A DNA stretch of 64,000 bases, from assembly GCA_016584305.1 (NCBI GenBank), contig JACEEZ010016311.1, positions 146,817-210,816 on the forward strand, read 5' to 3'. A program made the translations under genes and the position numbers. This document shows positions 46,036-57,724 of the stretch, piece by piece. Under the pieces are notes generated by a model that saw only the letters and a list, made by a program, of their open reading frames with translations, made no database searches and was not told the origin of the DNA. Positions within the stretch are counted from its first letter, which is position 1. Every line of letters starts with the position of its first letter. This DNA comes from Chionoecetes opilio (taxonomy: Eukaryota > Arthropoda > Malacostraca > Decapoda > Majidae).

Positions 46036-46221
46036 ATGATATCAAGAAAAAGAAAAAGAAATCAATATCAAGACCTATCAAGATATTATCAAGACCTTCA
46101 CAAATCCCTTCAAATACCTCTAAAACGTAATTATAAAGTGGGAGAGTTACCCCCTTTAACATCCCCTTACCCCACCTAAAGTCCTAAATGAACCCCCAAA
46201 ATAATACTAACCTAACCGGTT

Positions 46222-46498
46222 ACCGGTCATTTCGCCTACACGTCAATTCGCCCACAAGACATTTCGCCCACATGTAAGAGTCAATTCACCCACAAGACAT
46301 TTCGCCCACATGTAAGAGTAAATTCGCCCACTCTAAAGTCAATTCGCCCACACGATCCATGTCACGGAGTCATGTAACTTATATCTTCCGCAGGCAGAAA
46401 TGGAATGAACCACCAATAACCTTGGGCGAAATGACTCCATAGTGTGGGCGAAATGACTGCATGGTGTGGCGAAATGGCATGTGGGCGAAATGACCGGA
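46222..46498. mobile_element. MITE built of CATTTCGCCCACA motifs
   Basis: The ends ACCGGTCATTTCGCC and GGGCGAAATGACCGG are inverted repeats. The left half has about six TTCGCCCACA-type units and the right half about four TGTGGGCGAAATG units, with a non-repetitive core at 46355-46425. Confidence 0.75.
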
Positions 46499-47040
46499 TA
46501 CCAAACTAACCTCATTATAACCTTATCTAACCCTGCCAATAACCTCCTAATGAGACCTAAGGGCAGGAAAGAAATATAATTTTACCAGTTTATGTTATAT
46601 TGAGGTTATACGTTTGTAATTTGTTGTGTGAGGACGCGCCATATGATATTTGTTTACATTCTAACTGCATTATGATTGGCTAACAATCTCAAAGGTTGAT
46701 GAAATCTTTCCTCTTATTGGCCAAGCAAGTCAGCTGAGTTCCATTCCTCGTGGTCGGAACGGAACGGAACGAGCTTGAAGATCGCAGCATCGTGAGCTAA
46801 GAACATTCGGACGATCCTTTGATAATACATTTTTGTGGTGTTCGTTGCCCAATATCTAAGATGGCCGCTATGAACACTCCAAGATGATCTTAGAGGCGGA
46901 AAGTTACGAACGTTCGAACATCCAGCCCCTGGACTGCGCACGGAATATCGGCCTGTTGCACATGGGCCTGAACTTGCCCTGAAGTCGGAGGGCCGCTCGG
47001 ATTCATATATATATATATATATATACGGATCATATAGACT

Positions 47041-47767
47041 GGTTTATCAGTATATATGATATACTGTAATCTTCGTAAATGTTTGTTCTATAATATTATC
47101 AAATAAAAAACAGTAAAACACGGTAAAGAAATGCCATTACGAGACTCTGAAGAAATATGCAATGAACTTAATATTCATTCAACTCTTCGCCATTTAAAAC
47201 TTTGCGAGGTCAACTTTTATAATGAAGGGTATCAGTAGAAGCGCAATTTTATTACTTTCAATGCTATATTTCGTTATATGATAAAGGAATTAAAAACCAT
47301 GCATAAATTAGCGTTAACTAAATAAATGAAATCATCAATCGGGAAATTTTTCCCGATTGATGAGGTTATTTATTAGTCAACGCTAATTTATACATGGTGC
47401 AAATTTCATTATCAGAAAAACGAAATAATAAGTAAATAAATAACCTCATCAATGGGAAAATTACCCGTTTGATGATTTTATTTATTTATTTAACGCTAAT
47501 TATGCATGGTTCTAATTAATTTATCAGATAACAAAATATAGTAAGGGAAAGCTAATAAAATGCGCTTCTATTGAAAACCCTTCATGATAAAAGTTGGCAT
47601 GCAAAGTTTTAAATGGCGAAGAGTTAAGTGAATATTAAGTTCATGCATATTTCTTCAAGTTTTTGTAAGGGCATTTCTTTAGCGTGTTTTACCGTTTTTT
47701 ATTTGATAATATTATAGAACAAACTTTTTACGAAGATTACAGTATATCATATATACTGATAAACCAG
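47041..47767. mobile_element. Foldback MITE, second copy of the 13-kb family
   Basis: The ends GGTTTATCAGTATATATGAT and its complement mirror each other, and pairing extends outward through ATAGACT. Internal GCTAATTTATGCATGG and TTCTATAATATTATCAAAT modules match 13040-14201. A partial extra arm lies at 47350-47440. Confidence 0.8.
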
Positions 47768-47874
47768 TCTATGTGATAGCCCATAGACCACAAAATCTTA
47801 TTTGTCGGGCGGGCCGCGGGCCCCCTATGCACCCCCGAAATTTCAAAACTTTGTCGCGTGAACAGTCCAGGGCA

Positions 47875-49103
47875 GGGATGCTCGAAAATCCCTCGTAAGG
47901 GACAACTTATGAGTGTATGGCTACAATAAACCTTACGCGGGTGGGCTGAGGTTGATGCTCGTACCGAGCCGTCACTCCCGTACGGTGATGGGTGGCCTCT
48001 GGGGCGGGGAATATTAAGGATATTCTAGGGATATGGTGGGGTAATTCTGCTGACCAATCACAGAGCAGCGCCTCGCATGAACGCGGCCTTATGTGGCCAA
48101 TTCACTTGCTCTCAGCTGTCAGGGAGCCCGATAAAATAAATTTAAAGAGACACTTCAAATGCCCCAGACTGTTATGATAATACATTGCCGCCATATTAGC
48201 CTTTTAGCGTAATATTCTCCCGCTGAATAGTACAGAGACGTTTCCATGGTATACCTTGATGCGCTGACCTAGGTTCGAGGTCCTGGTGCCCGAAAATTAG
48301 CATCTATGGACCAGTACTGCTCTGGCCCGCGCCGTACCCGTGGCCCGTAGCGGTACATTGCCGCCATATAAGCCTTTCAGCGTAATATTCTCCCGCTGAA
48401 TAGTACAGAGACGTACCCAGGGTATACCTTGATGCGCTGATCCTAGGTTCGAGTCCTGCGTGCCCGAGATTAGCATATATGGACCACTGTGGCCCGCGCC
48501 GTATCCGTGGCCGCGGCGGGTACTCCGTTATAGTGGACGAGAACTGCGCGTTTGCTCTTTAGGTCAGACAGACACTGGGGGGCTAACACCTCACTCTTAG
48601 CCTCTCTCGCTTTACCACACACACCACACCTGTCACTACGGTGTCTGTCTCTTTGTATACACATGGACGCCTTCACAACACACACACACACACACACACA
48701 CTTGGGTCCTCCGAGTGGTCCTCCGCTCGAAAAGTAATTCGTTCGAAAGGTCGTGTATTCTTATCTACGGTAGTCATCAAGTTCAACTCTGAGCTGAGTG
48801 TACGAAACGACTATGGTTTCATTATGACTACGAAAAAAATTTTTTGGTGTACGAATCGACTGGTGTACGAAACAACTTGTGTACGAACTGACTACACCCC
48901 TTTCATATAGACTATGAAACAACTTTTTGGTGTACGAAACGACTTGTGTAACTCGTGTGTGTGCGTGTGTACGTAAGACATTTGACACCACCACCACCGC
49001 ATCATATAGCGGCCAAACTTGTATGATGAACTATACGTTTTGATTCAAGAAGTCGACCGATATATATATTTAATATATTAGGTTTGCCCTGATATTAATT
49101 TAT
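47875..49103 (+). repeat. Dispersed repeat family R1, copy 2 (with two B-box modules)
   Basis: It aligns to 16187-17192. The module CCTTGATGCGCTGA..TAGGTTCGAG is duplicated (about 48240-48310 and 48415-48480). A copy of the CGTACAC MITE (about 48725-48889) and a CA microsatellite (48680-48702) are inserted. Confidence 0.7.
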
Positions 49104-49767
49104 TACAAGTATAGGTATTGTATGTTAAATATGATATAATATATGGAGTCAATGATGCAATAAACACATCACATTTCAAACAGGCAAGCATGAAATGGCT
49201 CTATAATACACACTAAACATAAAATATAGTGATACAACTTGTATTTTGTTGTTTATTGATGTCTTGTCGCTTCAAATTTCATTCTCGTAGGGAGTTAAGG
49301 GTGGTCCCGACTAGGGCAGTCCCGACCACCCTAAAGCGGCTATTACACGGGCACTTTTCTGTTCAGTGAGCAGTGCTCAGTGAGCAGTTTTGAGGATTTT
49401 GCTCAATGAAAGCCTGTTTGGTTGAGCAAACAGGGAACTACTTCGAAGCTATTTTTGCTCGTCATTTTGAGTGAGCAAAAACGTTTTCTGTTATAAAGGA
49501 CCGAAATTAGTGGATGACTATATTATTTATTGCAAGATCATTTTCTTCTAAAACTCTCAAGAAGACATCAACAATTCAACATGCCTGCTGACTGGACAGA
49601 CGAGATGGAAAGCTTAGGCTACTGATTGACTTAGTTCAGGCACATCCTACAATATGGAACATATATAGCCCTTTATTTGTTAAAAAAAACATTAAAAAAG
49701 AAAACATACACCCTCAATACCAAAGAAGCCTGACCTTCCAAGTAATTTATTTACGGTGATACACAGG

Positions 49768-49975
49768 CGACAGGTGTGTTGCGAGGCCGTACAGGTGTGT
49801 AGTGACAGGTGTGGTGTATATGGTAAAGCGAGAGAGGCTAAGAGTGCAGTGTTAGACCCCGAGTGTGTGTGTCTGACCTAAAGAGCGAACGCGTAATTCT
49901 CGTCCACTATAACGGCGTCAGCCCCGTACCGCCGCGGCCACGGGTACGGCGCGGGCCACAGTGGTCCATAGAAGC
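49768..49975 (-). repeat. Inverted partial copy of family R1
   Basis: The reverse complement matches 48480-48680, including GGACGAGAACTGCGCGTT-like and GCGCCGTAC-type segments. Confidence 0.7.
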
Positions 49976-50257
49976 TACTCTTGGGGATTACAGGAAGTTT
50001 AAATGAATCAAAAACCTTTGGCCTAATCAAAAAACCTTTCTTAATTAGGCCGGTATATTGAATTGAAAGTAGTTAGTTTCGTACACTGATTTTGAGTATT
50101 TTCGTACATACCTGGTGTCATTTCGTAACTCTAGTAGTCAAGTTCAACTCTGCGCTGAGTGTACGAAACGACTATGGTTTCATATAGACTACGAAACAAC
50201 TTTTGGTAATAATGGACGAGAGTTTTCAGAGACACCAACTATTTTTTCTTGGCCTAC

Positions 50258-50562
50258 AATAGGTGCTTGTTCTAATGGAGATAGTTTTATTTTGCGAAAA
50301 CCCCCACCCCCCCCCCAAAAAAAAAAATTATAATAATAATGAAACCTAACCTAACCTTATAGGTTTTAATGAAACTTAACCTAACCTTAAAGGCTTTAAT
50401 GAAACCTAACCTAACCTTAAAGGTTTTAATGAAACTTAACCTAACCTTATAGGTTGTAATGAAACCTAACCTAACTTTAACCGCAATGCATACTTTTTTT
50501 TTTTTTTTTTTTTTTTTTTTCTCGCAAAATAAAGCTATCTCCATTACAACAAGCACCGCTTA
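50258..50562. mobile_element. Small inverted-repeat element with a telomere-like minisatellite core
   Basis: GGTGCTTGTTCTAATGGAGA followed by TAGTTTTATTTTGCGA at left is mirrored at 50519-50560. The interior has a C/A run, then about 4.5 units of a 30-bp repeat (AATGAAACCTAACCTAACC plus TTAAAGGTTTT) at 50339-50480, and a T run (50493-50520). Confidence 0.8.
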
Positions 50563-50730
50563 TTAGGAAGCGCTATGATCATTTGTATCATAACCGCACT
50601 CATGTCTGTATGCATTTTGCTCATCAAAACACAGATCACCGTGTAATAGTTTCGTTGAGCAGCTCAGTGAAATCTGCTCAGTGAGCAGCTGCTCACTGAG
50701 CAGAAAAGTGCCCGTGTAATAGCGCCTTTA

Positions 50731-51431
50731 GCCCCGCGGTCCCGTAGCAAGTGAGAAAACGGTTTGAGCATCACCCGTAGAGGCGCTACGAGGTAAAAGC
50801 CCCCTAGGGTAATACTTACGATCCCGTAACTCTCTCGAGCATCTCCCCCCAGATTATTATACTCCATAGCAGAGAAAATAGATCTGAGACTCAGGTGAAC
50901 TTTCGTTCAATTCTTCTCCAATGTTCTTTTTCTTTTTTCTTTTTTTCTTTTTTTTTCTGGACTGAATATGACTTAAACAGTCTAACATATCCCTCCATAG
51001 GCCTCAAATTGACCCTGGAAAGTGCTAAACTTTCAAAAATGTCTATGGTGCTCACAGCAAAGCCTCCCCACAGTTACAGACCCTTCAAACTTCGGTTTTG
51101 CCCCCCCACATTTACCTTGGCCCCTAGATGCCCCCCCCCCTGTTTTTTATTGCTTGAAACGCTACTGTATAGAACCAGTCATATTATCTGCAAAGAGTCG
51201 TGGCGCACCCGAACATGTGGCCACGTCCCGGCGGTGCCTTCTTGTGTGTGGCAGATAGCTAGGTAGGGAGTTGCATCTTCTTTTTGATATGTGGTTATCA
51301 TAGGAGAACACCCATAGCTTGGCTGGGGTGATATGCTGATATTGTAATCGTGTGGTGTGTCACTTCCGATGTGGGTGTGCATCAAGGAAAGGGTGGAATC
51401 CGCCACAGCACTACTCTAAGTTAGTGAGCGC
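50731..51431. other. Unassigned spacer
   Basis: A T-rich tract at 50925-50958 and C runs. No gene recognised in either strand. Confidence 0.35.
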
Positions 51432-51590
51432 CGCTAGGGTTGTGCGGTATCAACAAAATACCGGTATTGCTGATACCGGTTTTCGGTAATAATACCGGTA
51501 CGTCCTCACACCGGTATCAGTTAGATACCGGTATACCGATACCGGTGTCAAAATACCGGTATTACCGGTATCAGTATTAGATTTTTCTTG
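51432..51590 (+). repeat. ATACCGGTAT palindrome array, possible hAT-type end
   Basis: It starts TAGGGTTGTGCGGTAT and contains at least eight ATACCGGTAT-like palindromes. A related array, in the opposite orientation, is at 61600-61745. Confidence 0.6.
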
Positions 51591-51909
51591 TCTATTTTTA
51601 CTTGTCCATTCTCAGACAATTATTAACCCCTACAGCAAAGACCCCCCTAAAATAAAGTTTCCTGTGGCGTTGGCCATTTCTTTTTTTTTACAATTCTTAA
51701 CCCCTACCGTACAGCATAGACCCCCCTAAAATAAAGTTTTCTGTGGCGTCGGCCATTTCTTTTTTTGCATCAGTAATTAGTATGTATAATGTAACCTCTA
51801 AATAAGGAAAATAACAATAATTTGATTCAAATATCCTTTTAACATTTATTTTTTGGACAAAGAGTTCCTGAGATTCCTAAGAAAGACATAGTTTAGATAG
51901 ATATATAGC

Positions 51910-52135
51910 CAGAGCTGGGCAGTATTTGAATACATTTGTATTTAAATACATTTGTGTATTAAGAAATGTATTTATAAATACATTAGTTTTCATGTATTTA
52001 AATAGAGTAAATAAATGCTTTAATGAGTATTTAAATACATTGTATTTAAATACATATAATATAAAAATGTAAATACTTTTTTATTTTATATTTATTTTAT
52101 CAGTTAATCTGGCCATAAACCCGCCCAACTATCTG
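51910..52135 (+). mobile_element. hAT-like MITE remnant rich in TATTTAAATACA
   Basis: CTGGGCAGTATTTGAATAC at the left resembles the ends of known non-autonomous hAT elements. The interior consists of GTATTTAAATACAT-type palindromes. The right end is not clear. Confidence 0.5.
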
Positions 52136-52288
52136 GCAACCCTGATGTTACAGTGAACCACCAGTGTTTCCACTCTCAGGAAATTTCCTTATTTTAAGGA
52201 AATTTAAACCTGAGAAGGAAATTTCTAAGGAAACGCAAAATCTAAGGAAATCCTAAGGAATTTTTTTTTCCAGACATTTATATATATA

Positions 52289-53168
52289 TGTAATGGCTAG
52301 ACATTTTATATGCATTCAGTCCCCATATTTGCGCTTGGCGCCAGGCTGTTGTCCCCGCTGGCGGATGCCAGTTAATGTTTTTCTGGTGGCGGGAAAGGAT
52401 TCCAGTCTATGGGAGGGGTTTTAGGCTCATAGTTGCCTCCCCACGAGTAGCAGGGTGCGCTAGCAGAGACACCCGAAGTAAATTGCATGTGGTGGCTGAT
52501 AGGAATTCAGGCATGCATAATAAGAAACAGGGTATAGAAAATATTTTTAGATGAGCCGAAGTGGAAACGCGCCCCCAGCCCCCCTTTTGGGAACCCCAGG
52601 TCGGGGGCCGGGCGACCTGCCCGGCCCCCCTCTGTACAGGCACGGCCAGACTACCCCTCCCCCAGCCGAGGACGTTTTTGGGACCTTCCCCACCCCCTTT
52701 CCCTTTCCTCGCTTGTTGGGTTTGCCCTTGCGTCGTCGCAGAGGGCGGTCTACCGCGAGGAGAAGGAGGGCTTGGAGAGGCAGAGCAAGCGGGAGGAGTC
52801 GCAGACGGAAGTCGACCAGTGGTGCGCGACGGGACCACAGGCTCGAGGCTACAGGTTCTTATAATCAAACCCAAACCCTTATATCTATTCCCCCAGCCAG
52901 ATAACCCAGAAGCGGTGGCATCATAGGCATATGTAGGGAGATATTTAGGGCGTGATGAGGGGAGAATTTTGTTGGGGGGGGCTATTTGTGTTATGGAGAT
53001 TTGAAAATAAACTAGAAAAGGGTTTCCCAAGTGTTTTTTGTTTCCCCGTAGTAGTCCTGGATGATAGCTTCATAGTGAGTCAAACAAAAAAACCCGAAGT
53101 GATTTAATTTTTGGAGGTAAGTGAATCTAAGTATTTAAAACCCCCCAGTAAAAATCAAACCCTTTACA
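52289..53168 (+). repeat. 5' LTR of LTR element C
   Basis: It starts TGTAATGGCTAGACATTTTA and ends ...CCTTTACA. It is homologous over its length to 55510-56371. The flanking bases on both outer sides read ATATA, consistent with a 5-bp target duplication but in low-complexity DNA. Confidence 0.8.
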
Positions 53169-53170
53169 AG

Positions 53171-53187
53171 TGGAGCCCAACAGGGAT
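53171..53187 (+). other. Primer-binding site of element C, tRNA-Lys-like
   Basis: Two bases after the LTR: TGGAGCCCAACAGGGAT. Apart from one substitution and a missing base it matches the tRNA-Lys primer-binding site used by many retroviruses and retrotransposons. This fixes element C to the + strand. Confidence 0.7.
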
Positions 53188-55509
53188 ATTCGTTATCCGG
53201 GAGTCCACAGGGTAATTTATTTAGACAGCAAGAGCACCGCCATAGAGTATTCAGAGATATAAGGAAGAGGCGGAGCGATAGGCAGTGGAGCCAAAAGAAA
53301 TACAAGAGTATGTTTCAGTAGGCAACGTGAGGATAAAGAGAGAGAAATAGGGAGAGAGAGAGACAGGAGAAGGCAACAGAGCAGAAGAGAGAGTGGGAGA
53401 AAGAGTTAAAGGGAAAAGAGGGAGGAGAGAGAAAGAGAGGGAAAAATAGGGAGAGAGAGGGGAGAAGGGAGAGAAGATAGGGAAATTGAGAGACAGATGG
53501 GCAGCAAGAGAGGGAAATAGTGGAAAGTGTTACGAGAAAAGTAACAACGGGGGAAGGCGCCGACGTTTGAACGCCAAAATTAAAACTTCCGATGTTCAAA
53601 GAAGGGCGAAGGAGGGAAACATTCATAGGAAGGTTTCGATGATGTGGCGACCTTTTGGAAATGCGAGATCACGGTGACTTCAGTTTACGCCCTTTGTTTG
53701 GGGGCAAGGCACTGAGGTTTCTATAGACTGGAAAACATACCGTGACTAGGTCAGATGAAACATGCCCTTTTTAAAAAAAAAAAAGGCATAGGGTGAGACT
53801 AGTCCCTTTAAGCAGCAGTTTTTTGAAGCTAGCGCGGGGAAAAACGAAACTCCCTCACAGTTCGCCGTGAGAACCCCGGGGAAATTTTGCGAACTGGCGC
53901 GAAAGTGATGGAGCGAGGGGGATGTCAAGGGCCTTAAGATTTAATTTTTGCGCGCTCAATTCGTAAAGTCATCCCCGGAAACCATAGTCGCGAGGCAAAA
54001 ATGGACGCATAAATAAATTGTCTAAAAATGGGTAGAGTCGCCGATGGATTTTGAGGCTATGGGGAAAAAAGGCTGAGCCCCGAAGTAGTTTGGCGAGGCT
54101 GCAGAACCCCAAGGGAAGACGTTTAGCTCGCCACGACGGGATACGGCGACGCCAGCCGAAGACTGACCCCAATAAGGCCCCCATTTGTAAACCCCCGCTG
54201 TCAGGCAAGTTTGGGCCCAGCAAAAAGGGAAACGGAGGCCGGGAGAAAAACTCGAAGCGGTAATCCCCGACGGCACAAAAATTTACTGCGGCCTTAAACA
54301 AGGAGCCCCACTCCCCACCCCACAAGAGTATACTGCCCCAAAAAACCGGTTATCGCAATCCCCCGAGCCACAAAAGGCCGGGGGACGTTTTTCCACGGAG
54401 AAAGGAATTAGCAGGTAATGGAAAGGCCGTAGCACGAAGCAAAGTTTGGGGATGAGGAAAAATGTATTTTCCGGACTTTTAGATAGCGAGGCCGTCAGGA
54501 GGGGGGTAGAGAAGTCCTTTATCGAGAACGTGCGAGGGATTATGCGAAGGAAGGTCGAACAGTGCGCGGAATTATACGAGTTTTAGAGCGAGATGTAATT
54601 TATACCGCGAGTTCATAAACTCCCCGGGCACGAGAGATTTCAATTGTCGTGCCCGAAAAATCGCTAGCGTATTCGAGTTAGATCATGCGATCCAAGGGCC
54701 CCCTCGAGCAGGAAGAAAACGTGGAAACGTATCGCCGAGAAAATTTATTGGCCCGGCTGGGGCCCGATTTGAGCGATGGGGGATTCCTGCGAAGTGTGCA
54801 AAACCGAACGACAGCGACATAGAGTGTATGAACCCCACGAACAATGAGGAACAGATGGGGGGGGTTTGTGGGTATAAAAGCCCCCTCCCCTCAGAGTTTG
54901 GGGAAAAGGGCCCCGGGCGCCTTTAGGGCCACTTTAGGGGACCTCCCGGCGGAGTTAGCCTGGGTTAAAAAAGTTTGGAGGAGGACTCCCGGGCTGCGCC
55001 TTGAAGGCTTTCCTTTTGGGGATCCTCCCCGGCGGCATGTTAGCCTATTTAAAAATGATGATCCACAACATTTTCCCCCGCTGGCACGGGTGCTTTTTAG
55101 GAAAACTAGGGAGGTAGACAGGGTTGAATTTTTTTAACACCATTTTATACATACCATGTTACATTCACCTGTACCACACACTAGTATAGACATACCTACG
55201 CCAAAACACCTGGGTAAAAAAAGTGACGCGTCTTGAGTTAGATTGGGTCCGTACAGGGTTTGCTAAAACTTTGGAGTTTTTATCCCCTGACTTTGAACTT
55301 AAAGTAAATGCGGGGTTTTTTCCGTCTTGGGGTTCAAGCAAAACCCCTGAAACGGTTTTTTAAAGTACAACACCACGAGGTCTGGATGTGTGAGATTATT
55401 TTTGGGGGATTTAAGAATAAAATTTAATTAACCCGCATGATGCTAACATGTTCAGGGAGTCGGGGAAAATTTTTTTGCGGAAAGAAAATTTTTTCTAGGT
55501 GGGGGCGAA
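53188..55509 (+). pseudogene. Element C interior: decayed, with a possible integrase zinc-domain remnant
   Basis: 2.3 kb, too short for full gag-pol. A GA-rich leader lies at 53325-53500. In mixed frames at about 54700-54830 the residues KRIAEK, LLARLG/YWPG-like, DLSD and CEVCKT-like resemble the HHCC region of Gypsy integrases, but no frame is clean. The remainder shows no recognisable domain. A purine-rich GGTGGGGGCGAA just before 55510 is a plausible polypurine tract. It is probably a deletion derivative, further blurred by consensus errors. Confidence 0.4.
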
Positions 55510-56371
55510 TGTAAGGTAGACATTTTTTAAAGCATTCAGTCCCCCATTTGCGCTTTGGGCCAGGCTGTTGTCCCCGCTGGCGGATGCCCGTTAAAGTTTT
55601 TTTGGGGCGGGAAAAGGATTCCCCGTTATGGGAGGGGTTTTTGGTCATAGTTGCCCCCCCGAGTAGCAGGGTGCGCTAGCAGAGACAACCCCAAGTAAAT
55701 TGCATGGGTGGTGATAGGGTTCAGGCTGATAATAAGAAAAAAGGGTATAGAAAAATGTTTAGATGAGCCCAAGTGGCAACGCGCCCCCAGCCCCCATCTT
55801 GGAGCAGCCAGGGCGAGGAGGGGGGACCTGCCTGGCCCACTTGTTTGGTTCACGGGCCCCGACTACACCTCCCCCCGCCGAGGACGTCTTCTGGACCTCT
55901 CGCCACCTCCTTCCCGTTCCTCGTGTTGGGCTTGCCTTTCTGTGTACGCAGAGGGGGAGTATACCGCGGGGAAGGAGGGTGGTAGAGGCAGAGGAAACGG
56001 GGGCGAGGCTAGACAGGAAGTCGACCCCGTGTGTGCGCGACGAGGACCAGGCTCGAGGCCAGGTTTTTTTAATCTAATCCCTAACCCTTTATCTATTCCC
56101 CCGCCAGATAACAGAAGCGGTAGGTATCTAGGATTGTAGGGGGAATTTAGGGCGTGATTTATGGAGAATTTGTTGGGGGGTGATTTTTTGGTTTTGGTAA
56201 TCTTGTAAAAAATAGATAAAGGGGGTTTTCCCAAATGTTTATTTTTTACCCTGTAGAGCCGGGGCTGATAGCTTCATAGGAGTCAAACAAAAACCGAAGG
56301 GGATTTTAAATTTTTGAGAGGGAAGTGAAGTCTAAGTCTTAAAACCCCCCGAAAAAATCTAAAAATTTACA
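55510..56371 (+). repeat. 3' LTR of element C
   Basis: It starts TGTAAGGTAGACATTTT and ends AAATTTACA at 56371. It is the partner of 52289-53168, with many homopolymer-type differences. Confidence 0.8.
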
Positions 56372-57156
56372 ATATATTATATATATTTTATTTTATAATT
56401 AAAATAATATATATATATATATAATTTTTAATATATATATAATATATATAATATATATATATATAATATATATATATATATATAATATATATATATATAT
56501 ATTTTATATTTTCATTGTTATTGACATTTTTTCAAATATTTATCATTATAAGCTATTTTTTAAATTTTGTTACTATTCTTTTTTTTTATTATTTTCTCAG
56601 TAATTTTTTTATTTAATCTTAGTAAGGGGTATCAAGATAATTATAAATATATATAAATATTAAAAAATATTAAACTAGAATGTATATATATATATATATT
56701 ATATAATATTATATATATATATATATATATATTAATATTTATATATAATAACATTTTAATTAAAAATAATATATATATATATATATATATAATATTATTA
56801 TATATATATATAATATTATATTATATATAGTATTACGGGCAGGGATTTTCTCTGACACAGATTCCCTTAAAATGATAGAGTTTAGCTTTTATTATCTTTT
56901 TTAAGATTTTCTCTGGTTTAAGAGGTTTATTTTCTTTTGTAATCAATTTATGACTTCGCCGTAGCTGTCATTTTTCGTAAAAAACCGAACAATGAAAGCC
57001 GGCGAAGTCATAAAATTGATTTCTAAAAGAATAAGACACTCTTAAGAAAAAGAGAAAATATCTTGAAAAAGATAATAAACGCTGAATAGCATCATTTTTA
57101 ACGAGATATTTATATATATAGTTTTTTCGTTATATATATATATATATATATATTAA

Positions 57157-57195
<39 letters not shown>

Positions 57196-57290
57196 TATAT
57201 ATATATAAAATTTATATATATAATATATATATATATATAATATATATATATAGATATAGATATAGATATAGATATATATTTTTATTTTTG
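56372..57290. repeat. (TA)n-rich block with an embedded inverted repeat
   Basis: TA dinucleotide tracts flank a 245-bp inverted repeat (56865-57110) whose arms meet around AATCAATTTATGACTTCGCC / GGCGAAGTCATAAAATTGATT. The latter has MITE character. GATATA repeats occur at 57250-57275. Confidence 0.8.
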
Positions 57291-57436
57291 GGTTTTTTCC
57301 ATTTTTATTATTTTATTGAAAATTTATACAATTTCTTATAGTTTTGCATGCTAATATTCATATAAAATTTGCTATATTTTTATCAATAAGAACATAAAAA
57401 AACAAAGAAAATAAGGAAGCTAAAAGAGGCTACGGT

Positions 57437-57680
57437 ACTCCGTAGTGTAGTGGTTAGCACGCTCGGTCACAACCGAGAATCCGGGGTTCGACCCCGGGCG
57501 GAGCGAAGACAGACGGGCGGCTTTCTTAAAACCCGGGCCCCTGTCCCCCCAGAGTGAATGGGTCCCGGGTGTTACCCGGGGCTTGTGACCCCCCCCGGGG
57601 GGGGGGCTTCGGCCAACACTATGCAGCGGTAGATCATACGGCTCTGAGGAATTATCCTTAAACAAAAAAAAACAAAGGCC
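57437..57680 (+). repeat. tRNA-derived SINE
   Basis: The head has an A box TAGTGTAGTGG (57443) and a B box GGTTCGACCCC (57485) at tRNA spacing. CTCCG pairs with CGGAG at the two ends, and there is an anticodon-arm-like CTCGG...CCGAG. It resembles tRNA-Val most, but the loop is one base short. A GC-rich body and an A-rich tail (57660-57676) follow, so this is a SINE rather than a functional tRNA gene. Confidence 0.75.
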
Positions 57681-57724
57681 CGAGACCTACACGGGTATTT
57701 CCGTTACTTAACAAAACCCTAATC

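Larger units (their letters stand above)
43849..46923. mobile_element. Candidate 3.1-kb TIR element
   Basis: The left end GGATGTTCGAACGTTCGTAAC pairs with the right end GTTACGAACGTTCGAACATCC. Subterminal CTAAGATCATCTT and GTATTATCAAA are mirrored too, giving diverged TIRs of about 200 bp. The interior holds MITEs, a poly-T tract and duplications but no transposase, so it is non-autonomous. Confidence 0.6.
49332..50730. mobile_element. Candidate PIF/Harbinger-like TIR element, 1.4 kb
   Basis: The left end TAAAGCGGCTATTACACGGG and the right end CCCGTGTAATAGCGCCTTTA are inverted. Both ends continue into CACTTTTCTG and repeated GCTCAGTGAGCAG motifs. No transposase. It carries several nested repeats. 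Confidence 0.75.

Noticed and set aside
52407..53030. 207-aa ORF and overlapping ORFs on both strands of LTR C
   Set aside because: The homologous LTR at 55.5 kb does not keep the frames; GC-rich LTR sequence explains them.
57437..57510. Functional tRNA-Val gene
   Set aside because: Anticodon loop is one base short and a SINE body with an A-rich tail follows.
57420..57665. 81-aa minus-strand ORF
   Set aside because: Lies antisense across the SINE.
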